Counted from the first letter of the stretch, positions 1 to 6,632 are shown. The stretch: 7,524 nucleotides of DNA from Deltaproteobacteria bacterium (GCA_031257955.1 JAIRNQ010000026.1:1-7524), one strand, 5' to 3'. Numbers and translations are program-made. Notes: generated from the sequence alone by a model not told the origin.

Positions 1-1
1 G

Positions 2-2830
2 ATCACCAGGGGCCACCTTGAGGAAGCCACCAAATGGGTTAAAACCCATCCAACGGAAAACATTTCCCGTTTCTTGCTCCGCAGGGGTTACATCGAAGGG
101 AACACCATCTCTAGCGTTCTGTCCAGGCAGTACAGCTACCCGATGGTTAACCTCGCCGATAGAGAAATCCCCAAGCAAGTCGTCGACATGGTGCCTTACA
201 ACGTCGCCCGCCGTTGCATGCTCATGCCTTACCAGTTTAAGGACAACAAATTGATGGTGGCTATGGTGGAGCCCACCAACAACAAATACGTTGAGGAACT
301 GGCCAACCAACTCAAAGTCCAGGTAGTCCCGGCGGTGGCCACCGAGAGCGACCTGATAAACGCCTTTAAAGTCCATTACAAGATAAACGACGCCGAAGAG
401 CAAGCCATCCTGGCCCCCTTGGATCCCCGCACCCAGGTGGATGACGCCGGGCCGGTTACGGTCGATAACCTGGGCGCCTTGATCTCCGATGCCCTGGACG
501 ATTTTTCCTTTGGCGATTCCAAGGAAGATGATACCACCAACGACTCGTATTCCGCCGAAAACAGCGCCATCATTAACCTCTCCAACCAGATCTTGGTTCA
601 GGCGGTTACGTTGGGCGTTTCCGACGTTCACATCGAGCCTTTTGAGAAGCAGTTTTACGTCAGGTACCGGGCCGACGGTTCCCTCTACAAACACACCCGC
701 CTCCCCTTGGAAATCCGAAACGCCTTAATCGCCCGCCTAAAGATCATGGCCAGCCTGGACATTACCGAGCGCCGGGTCCCCCAGGACGGCCGCATTAAGA
801 TGCGGCTGGGCAAAAACAAGGAAATCGACTTCCGCGTCTCCAGTCTCCCGACCCTGTTTGGCGAATCGGTCGTTCTTCGTATTTTGGATAAGTCCGGCCT
901 GAACGTCGACATGACCAAACTGGGTTTTACCCAAAAGAACCTGGATCAATTCATGCGGGCGGCCTACCGGCCCAACGGCCTCTTGCTGGTTACCGGGCCC
1001 ACCGGTAGCGGCAAGACGGTTACCCTTTATTCTACCTTGTCCTTACGCAACACCGACGACGTCAAGATACTTACCGCCGAGGACCCGGTCGAGTTTAACT
1101 TCCCGGGAGTCAACCAGGTTAACGTCATCAAAGAAGTCGGCATGACTTTCGCCAAGGCCCTTAAGGCTTTTTTGCGTCAGGACCCCGATATATGCATGAT
1201 CGGCGAGATAAGGGATTTGGAGACGGGCGAAATCGCCGTTGAGGCGGCCATGACCGGCCACTTGGTCCTTTCCACCCTTCACACCAACGACGCCCCGTCC
1301 ACGGTTACCCGTTTGGTCGATATGGGCGTGGCCACCTTCAACGTGGCCGCCGCTTTGATTCTGTGTTCGGCCCAAAGGCTTCTAAGGCGGGTCTGCCCCA
1401 ATTGCAAACAGCCGGCCCCCAAGCTCCCGGCCAACAAACTCATGGAAGCCGGTTTCGACACCAACGAGATCGCCACCATCCAGCTCTATGAAGGCCGCGG
1501 CTGCCCGACCTGCAAAGGGACCGGCTATAAGGGCCGCTTGGGCGTCTTCGAGGTCATGGAGAATTCCCCGATTATCTCCGACGCCATCGCCTCCAAAGTG
1601 CCCGAGGGACACCTTAGGAAGATTGCCTTAAAGGAAGGGATGCACACCCTCCGCCAGGACGGCTTGCTGAAATGCCAGCAAGGCATGACCACCCTTGAGC
1701 AGGTTCAGGAAAAGACGGTCATCCAGAAGGAGAGTTTGCCCCACTACCTGCTTAACCCCGACGAGATGGTCTTCGAAAACGGCGACACCATCATCAAGGA
1801 AGGCAACACCGACACCTCTTTCTACAAGCTCATCCAAGGCTGCCTGGAAGTCTTCAAGGGCCAAAATCTAATAGCCGAGATCTCCCAAACCAATACCTAC
1901 TTTGGCGAAATGAGCGCCCTGGTCGGATCCCGCCGCAGCGCCACCATTAAAAGTAAGGGCCGCAGCATAGTCAAAGTGTTTCCGGGCGACAAGCTCGGCG
2001 AGGTCCTGGAAAACTTCCCAGACATCTCCAAGCAGATTATCGACACGTTGGTACTTAGGCTAAACGAGTCCAGCAGCCGCCTCTCCGAGATCATGCAAAA
2101 TCGGGTCGAGCTTGAACGCACCTACGTCACCCAGCTAACCTCGAACGCCGCCGCGGCCGGTATGCCCACCTCCGGGCGTCCCATAGCCGGCGCCCCCAAG
2201 GTCCAAGCCGGGCAGAGCATAGCCCTGGGCACCAAGGGCTCGGCGCTGGCCAAGCTTGCCGCCAAGACCGGCTTGGCTCCCAAAGTCGCCGCCCCAGCGG
2301 GTGGCGGCAACGGTTCGGCCGGGGCGGCCATCATCAGGCCCGTGGCCAGGCCCGAGACCCCCGGCTACGCCCAGACCTCCATCGTCCCCAATCAACCCAT
2401 CCCGGCCCAGGTGACCCCGAGGCCGGTAGCCGCCCAGGCCGCGTCCTCGACCGCGAAGCCCCTAGGCCAGCCCCCCAGTCAGCCCATAAGTCAGACCCCC
2501 AGGCCGCCGGCTTCGCCACCCATGGCCCAAGACGTCCATCCCTCCGAAGTTCAGGTGGAGGAAGTGCCGGTGACCGTGGTCCCGGCCCCAGCCAGGCCGG
2601 TCCAGACGGCCCCGCCGCGGCCAGCCCCGGCGGCCGTAGCCCCCAGGCCGGTCGCCCCGACCCAACCGCCAAGGGTGGCCGCTTCCATGGGCCAAACCGC
2701 CGTCCCGCCGTCCGATCCCTCAATGACCAGAAGCAGCTTTATCCGGCATCTGCTCCCGGCGGACCAAACCCAGCTGGTCATCGTCAAAGACTCGGCCCCG
2801 GCGGCCAAGATCCTTCGGGAAGTCAGGTAA
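2..2830 (+). CDS. pilB: PilB-type type IV pilus extension ATPase fused to a cyclic-nucleotide-binding domain (5' partial)
   Basis: The frame is open from the window edge, so the true start lies upstream; 942 codons are visible (residues counted from position 2). Residues 1-130 resemble the GspE/PilB N-terminal domain. The ATPase core follows, with Walker A GPTGSGKT (332-339), an Asp box TAEDPVE (358-364), Walker B ending GEIRD (401-405), a His box TGHLVLSTLHTND (418-430), and two CxxC pairs (C465/C468, C501/C504) of the usual zinc motif. The wording around ILDKS and DMTKLGF is PilB-like rather than GspE-like. PilB normally ends near residue 570. Here a CNB domain follows (about 585-690) with a phosphate-binding cassette FGEMSAL (634-640) and R645-S646-A647-T648. 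A Pro/Ala-rich tail (about 715-905) ends in a more ordered, charged segment. By family, the protein is a cytoplasmic hexameric motor powering pilus assembly. Cyclic-nucleotide control is inferred. The ATPase call is firm; pilus rather than type II secretion use is likely. Confidence 0.93.
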   Translation: MTRGHLEEATKWVKTHPTENISRFLLRRGYIEGNTISSVLSRQYSYPMVNLADREIPKQVVDMVPYNVARRCMLMPYQFKDNKLMVAMVEPTNNKYVEELANQLKVQVVPAVATESDLINAFKVHYKINDAEEQAILAPLDPRTQVDDAGPVTVDNLGALISDALDDFSFGDSKEDDTTNDSYSAENSAIINLSNQILVQAVTLGVSDVHIEPFEKQFYVRYRADGSLYKHTRLPLEIRNALIARLKIMASLDITERRVPQDGRIKMRLGKNKEIDFRVSSLPTLFGESVVLRILDKSGLNVDMTKLGFTQKNLDQFMRAAYRPNGLLLVTGPTGSGKTVTLYSTLSLRNTDDVKILTAEDPVEFNFPGVNQVNVIKEVGMTFAKALKAFLRQDPDICMIGEIRDLETGEIAVEAAMTGHLVLSTLHTNDAPSTVTRLVDMGVATFNVAAALILCSAQRLLRRVCPNCKQPAPKLPANKLMEAGFDTNEIATIQLYEGRGCPTCKGTGYKGRLGVFEVMENSPIISDAIASKVPEGHLRKIALKEGMHTLRQDGLLKCQQGMTTLEQVQEKTVIQKESLPHYLLNPDEMVFENGDTIIKEGNTDTSFYKLIQGCLEVFKGQNLIAEISQTNTYFGEMSALVGSRRSATIKSKGRSIVKVFPGDKLGEVLENFPDISKQIIDTLVLRLNESSSRLSEIMQNRVELERTYVTQLTSNAAAAGMPTSGRPIAGAPKVQAGQSIALGTKGSALAKLAAKTGLAPKVAAPAGGGNGSAGAAIIRPVARPETPGYAQTSIVPNQPIPAQVTPRPVAAQAASSTAKPLGQPPSQPISQTPRPPASPPMAQDVHPSEVQVEEVPVTVVPAPARPVQTAPPRPAPAAVAPRPVAPTQPPRVAASMGQTAVPPSDPSMTRSSFIRHLLPADQTQLVIVKDSAPAAKILREVR

Positions 2831-2868
2831 AGTCGGAAACTTGGCCCCGGGAAGGGCCAATTGGCCTT

Positions 2869-2888
2869 GGGGAAAGCTCCCGTTTTTT
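2869..2888 (+). terminator. Possible intrinsic terminator after pilB, first of two
   Basis: GGGA (2870-2873) and TCCC (2878-2881) form a short stem with an AAGC loop, followed one base later by six T. The stem is weak alone. Upstream bases, including CCCC at 2845-2848 and the palindrome GGCCAATTGGCC at 2855-2866, can form a larger competing fold. It sits 39 bases after the pilB stop. Confidence 0.5.
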
Positions 2889-2893
2889 CTAGC

Positions 2894-2927
2894 GGCGGAT
2901 CGTTTCGGTCCGCCTCTTTATTTTCTG
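2894..2927 (+). terminator. Intrinsic terminator after pilB, second of two
   Basis: A 9-bp stem (2894-2902 with 2906-2914, one T-G wobble, TTT triloop; outer arms GGCGGA and TCCGCC) is followed by a T-rich run, TCTTTATTTTCT. It is a better-formed terminator than its neighbour and separates pilB from the metal-transport operon. Confidence 0.75.
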
Positions 2928-2946
2928 AAGCCGGTCGCCCCCGACC

Positions 2947-2972
2947 GCCTTCGGGGCCCGGCGCCCGAAGGC
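2947..2972 (+). other. GC-rich hairpin upstream of the metal-transport operon
   Basis: CCTTCGGG (2948-2955) and CCCGAAGG (2964-2971) form a perfect 8-bp stem, extended to 9 bp by G2947-C2972, with an 8-base loop. Only a CCCTTTT run follows, ten bases later, so it is not a typical terminator. It may be a transcript-end or leader structure. Function unknown. Confidence 0.5.
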
Positions 2973-3033
2973 CGATAGCCCTTTTGGATAAAGTAACGCC
3001 GATAAGTTAGGTAACCGCGTCAGCCAGGCACTT

Positions 3034-3040
3034 GGAAGGG
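3034..3040 (+). promoter_or_regulatory. Ribosome binding site that sets the znuA start
   Basis: GGAAGGG lies three bases before the ATG at 3044. A TTG in the same frame at 3032 would overlap this site and is therefore unlikely to be the start. Confidence 0.65.
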
Positions 3041-3043
3041 ACC

Positions 3044-4165
3044 ATGTCCAGAATTACCCCACGAATTATAGGCCAAAGTTTAACCCTTCGTTTTCAATCC
3101 TTGTCCCTGGCCTTGTCTCCGGCCTTGCCCCTGTCACTGTCACTGGCCCTGGTCTTTTTTTTGGCCCTGACCGGTTTAAACTTGGCCAGTTTGGCCGCGG
3201 CCAGGCCCGCCCTGGCCGCCGACCGGCTGGTCTGCGCCAGTTACCCGGTTTGGCTTTTCACCCGTTACCTAAACGAGGGCCGGGATCTTTTCCGGGTTGA
3301 GCTTTTAACCAACCCGGAAACCGGCTGCCCCCACGAGTTCGCCCCCACCCCCAAAGATCTCGAGCGTCTGACCCAGACCAAGGTTTTGGTAAAAAACGGT
3401 CTCGATCTTGAGCCTTACCTGGACCGGGCCCTCAAGGTGGCCCCGCCCGACGTCGAGGTAATAGACGCTAGCCAAGGCGTCCCCACCCTGGCCGCCGGCT
3501 GGGGCCGGATCGACTTTGACGGGACCATGGTCCAGGACTCGGCCGGCCAATCCCCGGCCATGCGCCCCAACCCGCACATATTCCTGTCCCCAAAGCTCTC
3601 GCTGACCATGATGGCCAACATCGCCGCGGCCCTTTCCCGACTGGATCCCAGCGGGGCCGACCATTACGCCTCCCGCTTGGCCGATTGGGAGTTGGAGACC
3701 AAAAGCGTGATTGAGGATATAAACCGATTTCGGGACACCCACCGGGGCTACAAGCTGGTCACCAGCCATGGCTTCATGGATTACTTGGCCCAGGACATGG
3801 GCTTGGCCGTCATCGCCGACATCAGCCCCTTGGGTACCGAGGCCGCGCCCTCGGGCCAAAGACTCAGCCGGCTGGCCCAATTGATCGGCCGGGAGAAGGT
3901 CGCGGCCATATTGGTTGACCCCGAAACCAACCCCGGGGTGGCCAGGGTCTTTAGCAAAGATTACAAGATACCGGCGGCCATACTGGATACCGCCACCTCC
4001 GGGACCTTCGACCCGCCCATCGATTTTTACGTCCAAGTCATAAGGGAAAACATCGATCTGCTCAACCGGCTCCTTCCGGCCAACGTTCAGCCCACGCCGG
4101 AACCTCCCAAGCCGGTGCCCGTCCCCAACAATCCCCAACCCGTGCAGCCGCCCGAGTTTGATTGA
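3044..4165 (+). CDS. znuA: Periplasmic zinc/manganese-binding protein of an ABC importer (ZnuA/TroA family)
   Basis: The product (373 aa) captures a divalent metal outside the inner membrane and hands it to the permease. The start is ATG 3044. An unusually long signal sequence of Leu, Ser and Ala residues runs to about residue 58, with likely cleavage after ALA. Family metal ligands are visible: H97 in PHEFAPTP, H178 in NPHIFLSP, H242 in SHGFMDYLA, and an acidic fourth ligand, probably D315 in LDTATSG (E294 is an alternative). The segment between the first two ligands has no His-rich loop, a hallmark of many high-affinity zinc binders, so zinc versus manganese or iron cannot be decided. The last 25 residues or so are a Pro-rich tail ending EFD, beyond the usual family end. 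The ATPase gene follows after 9 bases and the permease after that. The ABC metal-binding call is firm; the metal is inferred. Confidence 0.9.
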   Translation: MSRITPRIIGQSLTLRFQSLSLALSPALPLSLSLALVFFLALTGLNLASLAAARPALAADRLVCASYPVWLFTRYLNEGRDLFRVELLTNPETGCPHEFAPTPKDLERLTQTKVLVKNGLDLEPYLDRALKVAPPDVEVIDASQGVPTLAAGWGRIDFDGTMVQDSAGQSPAMRPNPHIFLSPKLSLTMMANIAAALSRLDPSGADHYASRLADWELETKSVIEDINRFRDTHRGYKLVTSHGFMDYLAQDMGLAVIADISPLGTEAAPSGQRLSRLAQLIGREKVAAILVDPETNPGVARVFSKDYKIPAAILDTATSGTFDPPIDFYVQVIRENIDLLNRLLPANVQPTPEPPKPVPVPNNPQPVQPPEFD

Positions 4166-4174
4166 GGCCCCGCC

Positions 4175-5083
4175 GTGACCGCCCCTACCGTTCCGGTCGG
4201 CCATACTGGTCCGACCGGCCCGCTTGACGGAAACGCCGACCAATTGGGCTCGTCCGTGCGGTGCGCCACTGAAGGGTCGGCCCAGCGGCCCGATCCCAGG
4301 GACTGCCCACCAATAATCAAGTTGGATAAGGTTAGCGTCACCCTCGGCCAGTACCGGGCCCTGGAGGAGGTCTCGATAAGGATCCCGGAAAAATCCCAAA
4401 CCGTGATTATCGGGCCCAACGGGGCCGGCAAATCCACCCTGGTCCAAACCATCTTGGGCTTCAATCCTTACCGGGGGCGGATAACCTTCCGGCCCGGCCC
4501 GCCCCGCTTCGGCTACGTCCCCCAAAGGCTCGACTACGACCGGCACATGCCCTTAACGGTGACCGAGTTCCTGGCCCTAAGCCTTACCAATTGGCCCCTC
4601 TGGCTGGGTGTCTCCTCTAAGGTGAAAACCCGCGTCCTTAGTGGCCTGGAGGAGGTGAGGGCGCTGGAATTGGCCTCCAAACCCCTGGGGGCTTTGTCCG
4701 GCGGCGAAACCCAAAGGGTCATGCTGGCGGCGGCCCTGATGTCCAAGCCCGAGGTGTTGGTCTTGGACGAGCCGGCGACCGGGGTGGACATAAACGGCGA
4801 GCAGCTCATGTGCGAGCTTCTGGACGGCTTTAAGGCCGATTACACCATCGTTATGGTCAGCCACGATCTGCCCACGGCCAAAGCCCACTCCGATTGGGTC
4901 GTCTGCCTCAACCGCCGGGTGGTGGCCCAGGGCCCGCCCGACCGGGTTTTTACCCCCAAGATTTTGGCCGCCACCTTCGGGCTGCACCAGGGCCTAGAAC
5001 TTATGCCCGACCCGGGCCCACGGGCGGCTAGCCCTGCCCCAGCCTCTGGCCCAGAGGCTGGCCGCGGGCCAGAGGGCAGCTAA
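4175..5083 (+). CDS. znuC: ATP-binding subunit of the zinc/manganese ABC importer
   Basis: The product (302 aa) is the cytoplasmic ATPase that drives metal import. The start is GTG 4175, seven bases after TGAGG (4163-4167), which overlaps the znuA stop codon. Walker A GPNGAGKST is at residues 80-88, the Q-loop at Q117 (YVPQR), the signature LSGGE at 174-178, Walker B VLVLDEP at 194-200 and the switch H230. The first 46 residues before the conserved start of the ABC domain (IIKLDKVSV) are Gly/Pro-rich and not typical of the family. In-frame TTG and GTG codons inside this stretch lack a good ribosome binding site, so the extension is probably translated. The last 25 residues or so are Pro/Ala/Gly-rich. 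The gene lies between the binding protein (9-base gap) and the permease (5-base gap), which fixes its role in this importer rather than in another ABC system. Confidence 0.92.
   Translation: MTAPTVPVGHTGPTGPLDGNADQLGSSVRCATEGSAQRPDPRDCPPIIKLDKVSVTLGQYRALEEVSIRIPEKSQTVIIGPNGAGKSTLVQTILGFNPYRGRITFRPGPPRFGYVPQRLDYDRHMPLTVTEFLALSLTNWPLWLGVSSKVKTRVLSGLEEVRALELASKPLGALSGGETQRVMLAAALMSKPEVLVLDEPATGVDINGEQLMCELLDGFKADYTIVMVSHDLPTAKAHSDWVVCLNRRVVAQGPPDRVFTPKILAATFGLHQGLELMPDPGPRAASPAPASGPEAGRGPEGS
5039..5061 (+). other. Perfect inverted repeat at the end of znuC
   Basis: Two 11-base arms, CCAGCCTCTGG and CCAGAGGCTGG, flank a single C. The hairpin lies inside the last codons of znuC, 10 bases before the likely znuB ribosome binding site AGAGGG (5071-5076). 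The sequence CCAGAGG recurs at 5069-5075, so the left arm could pair with either copy. Confidence 0.6.
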
Positions 5084-5088
5084 CGATC

Positions 5089-5919
5089 ATGGATTTTCTA
5101 GCCTCAATTTATGATTTACTCGGGCTTTTGTATGAGCCGAATTTTATGCGCCGATCCGCCGTGGCCATGGCCCTTCTGAGCCTTTCGACCTCCGCGGCCG
5201 GGGTCATGGTGGTTAACCGGCGCCTGGCCTTTTTTCCCGACGCCGTGGGCCATTCCGTCTTCGCCGGGGTGGCCATCGCCTTGCTCTTGGGGCTGAACTT
5301 ACAGTTTACGGTCCTGGGCCTGTGCGTCTTGATTGGCCTGAGCATCACCTTTCTCGCCCGCCACAGCCACCTGGCCTCGGATACCATAATCGGTCTGGTC
5401 TTTTCCGGGGCGGTGGCCCTGGGACTGGCCTTGGTCAGCCGGGAACCCCAAGCCACGGCCGGCCTTTCCCGTTTTTTCTTGGGCGACGTCCTGACGGTGG
5501 ACGACGCCCAGATAGTGGCCCTGGCCGTCTTGGCCGCCCTGTCTTTCGTCTTTCTATTTTTCCTGACCAACCGCTTGACCATCGGCTGCGTAATCCCCAT
5601 GGCCCAAAAAAACGCTTGGCCCGATTATCTATTCGGGGCCTACCTGGCCCTGGTCGTGGCCGTCGGCGTCCAGGCGGTGGGCGTCCTTCTGGTGACCGCC
5701 CTGTTGATCGCCCCGGCGGCCACGGGCCGAACCCTCTCGGTTTCCCTGAAGGGCATGTTTTGGGTGGCCTTGGCCGTCGGCGCCCTGGCCGGCCAGCTGG
5801 GCCTTTGGGCCTCCTTTCAACCCGCCGTCAACGCCTCGGCCGGGGCCACGGTGGTCCTAACCAACGTCGCCATCTTCTCTCTGGCCGTTGCCTTCAGGCG
5901 CCTGTTCCACCTGCGCTAA
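5089..5919 (+). CDS. znuB: Permease subunit of the zinc/manganese ABC importer (ABC-3 family)
   Basis: The product (276 aa) is a polytopic inner-membrane protein forming the metal channel. About seven to eight hydrophobic segments are visible, with clear ones near residues 22-42, 55-72, 97-117, 179-210, 220-242 and 248-270. Family landmarks are the early stretch VVNRRLAFFPDAVGHSVFAG with H55, the segment SDTIIGLVFSGAVALGLALV, and VGVLLVTALLIAPAATGRTL near residues 197-216. Length is normal for the family. The start is ATG 5089, with AGAGGG (5071-5076) 12 bases upstream; this spacing is rather long. The start is five bases after the znuC stop, so translational coupling is likely. It is the last gene of the operon. 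Confidence 0.92.
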   Translation: MDFLASIYDLLGLLYEPNFMRRSAVAMALLSLSTSAAGVMVVNRRLAFFPDAVGHSVFAGVAIALLLGLNLQFTVLGLCVLIGLSITFLARHSHLASDTIIGLVFSGAVALGLALVSREPQATAGLSRFFLGDVLTVDDAQIVALAVLAALSFVFLFFLTNRLTIGCVIPMAQKNAWPDYLFGAYLALVVAVGVQAVGVLLVTALLIAPAATGRTLSVSLKGMFWVALAVGALAGQLGLWASFQPAVNASAGATVVLTNVAIFSLAVAFRRLFHLR

Positions 5920-5946
5920 AGTCCCTCCCCCTATCGGCGTGAGGGC

Positions 5947-5967
5947 CTTGGGCCCCCGGGGGCCAAG
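5947..5967 (+). other. Very GC-rich hairpin in the znuB 3' region
   Basis: CTTGG pairs with CCAAG around a CCCCCGGGGG core, with one bulged G (5952). It precedes the operon terminator and shares its CTTGGCC/GGCCAAG wording. No T-run follows it, so it may stabilise the transcript end rather than stop transcription. Confidence 0.5.
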
Positions 5968-5976
5968 CTCGCCCGG

Positions 5977-6009
5977 GGCTTGGCCCCAGTCGGCCGGGCC
6001 AAGCCTTTT
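5977..6009 (+). terminator. Intrinsic terminator of the metal-transport operon
   Basis: GGCTTGGCCC (5977-5986) and GGGCCAAGCC (5996-6005) form a perfect 10-bp stem with a 9-base loop, followed directly by TTTT. The distance of 57 bases from the znuB stop fits the end of the operon transcript. A shorter alternative hairpin, GGGGC-TTG-GCCCC, overlaps its left arm. Confidence 0.75.
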
Positions 6010-6175
6010 GGCAGACAATAACCGATGTTAATGGTTTAGGGCGGCGTAAGTCAACCAAGAAATACATATTTATTATATTTTTATATTCTTAGGCCTAATA
6101 AGTGTTTTTATTAGACAGGTAATAGACAATGTCGTTTTGAAAGCCCGCTAACTAGATTACATGGCGATGGTTTTC
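6010..6175. other. AT-rich intergenic stretch without a recognisable gene
   Basis: No coding sequence or RNA gene is recognised here. The composition changes sharply, with 6058-6114 being almost pure A/T. It includes a 7-bp inverted repeat, CTAATAA (6095-6101) with TTATTAG (6108-6114), around a 6-base loop. This could be an operator or a weak hairpin. The position just upstream of a consensus promoter fits an upstream activating or protein-binding region. Confidence 0.5.
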
Positions 6176-6204
6176 TTGACAAGGCTTACGACCGGGTCTA
6201 TAAT
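6176..6204 (+). promoter_or_regulatory. Perfect-consensus sigma-70 promoter
   Basis: TTGACA (6176-6181), exactly 17 bases, then TATAAT (6199-6204): both hexamers and the spacing match the sigma-70 optimum. Transcription would start near A6211. AT-rich DNA lies further upstream. The first open frame downstream begins at 6324, so the leader would be about 113 bases. Confidence 0.85.
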
Positions 6205-6210
6205 ATATAC

Positions 6211-6281
6211 AGCCTAAATGGGCAACTGGGTTTTATCGTAAGCTTATGTTCGGGTGGCCTTTCCGTCCCAAACGTTTAGCT
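6211..6281 (+). ncRNA. Candidate structured 5' leader or small RNA
   Basis: The first bases of the predicted transcript can pair with bases about 70 nt later: A6211-C6213 with G6279-T6281, T6215-T6219 with G6274-A6278 (C6214 bulged, one T-G wobble), and GGG 6220-6222 with CCC 6267-6269. A near-palindrome, CGTAAGCTTATG (6237-6248), lies inside. No known riboswitch, 6S, SRP or tmRNA consensus is recognised, and no T-run terminator follows. It could be an untranslated leader with accidental structure. Confidence 0.3.
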
Positions 6282-6323
6282 TAACTCCCTTTACGCCAAA
6301 TTACGCTTTGCTTGGTTCCATCC

Positions 6324-6620
6324 ATGACCGCCCCCCTGCATCACATAAACCAATTGATTTTACATCTGCCGACCATGGGCGGCTTTGTGGCCGGTCAGGT
6401 AGGCGCGGAAGAGGAACTTAGGCGCCTGGCCCGTCTGGAGGAGGCCAAAAATCTCCACCGGAACGTGGTCGAGGTGGTGGCCGAAACCATGAAGGGCGAG
6501 GCCCTGGAGGCTCTCCGGACCGGGTCCGATCGGCCCCGCCAACGCCCGCTTCCCCCGGCACGCCGCCAGGAAACCGACGTTTTTGAACCGGTTGAGCCGG
6601 TGTTGGATTTTAAAGTCTGA
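6324..6620 (+). CDS. Small hypothetical protein, resembles uncharacterised flagellar-locus proteins
   Basis: The frame encodes 98 aa from ATG 6324. No clear ribosome binding site precedes it, and a TTG at 6312 is the other start in frame. There is no signal peptide or membrane segment. The N-terminal part (HHINQLILHLP) leads into a charged helix, about residues 25-60, rich in Glu, Arg and Leu with coiled-coil character. A Pro/Arg-rich linker follows, then an acidic end, VEPVLDFKV. The plan of a short helix with an INQ-like motif, a charged helix, a disordered linker and a final D-x-K-V resembles small uncharacterised proteins found beside flagellar genes in deltaproteobacteria. This is resemblance from memory, not a proven homology. 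It is the first gene after the consensus promoter and lies 135 bases before the next gene. Function unknown. Confidence 0.6.
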   Translation: MTAPLHHINQLILHLPTMGGFVAGQVGAEEELRRLARLEEAKNLHRNVVEVVAETMKGEALEALRTGSDRPRQRPLPPARRQETDVFEPVEPVLDFKV

Positions 6621-6632
6621 AGTGGCGCGCCC

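Noticed and set aside
2334..2723. Minus-strand frame (129 codons) opposite the pilB tail
   Set aside because: Low-complexity reverse image of the Pro/Ala-rich coding stretch.
3305..4546. Long open frame (413 codons) on the minus strand across znuA and the start of znuC
   Set aside because: It is antisense to two well-supported genes, is Gly-rich with no recognisable domain, and is explained by GC-biased third codon positions keeping the reverse frame open.
5322..5942. Open frame of 206 codons on the + strand overlapping znuB
   Set aside because: Gly/Pro/Arg-rich shadow of the permease in another frame, without a domain or a credible start.
6211..6323. c-di-GMP riboswitch, 6S, SRP or tmRNA gene
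   Set aside because: No conserved core motif of these RNAs could be recognised.
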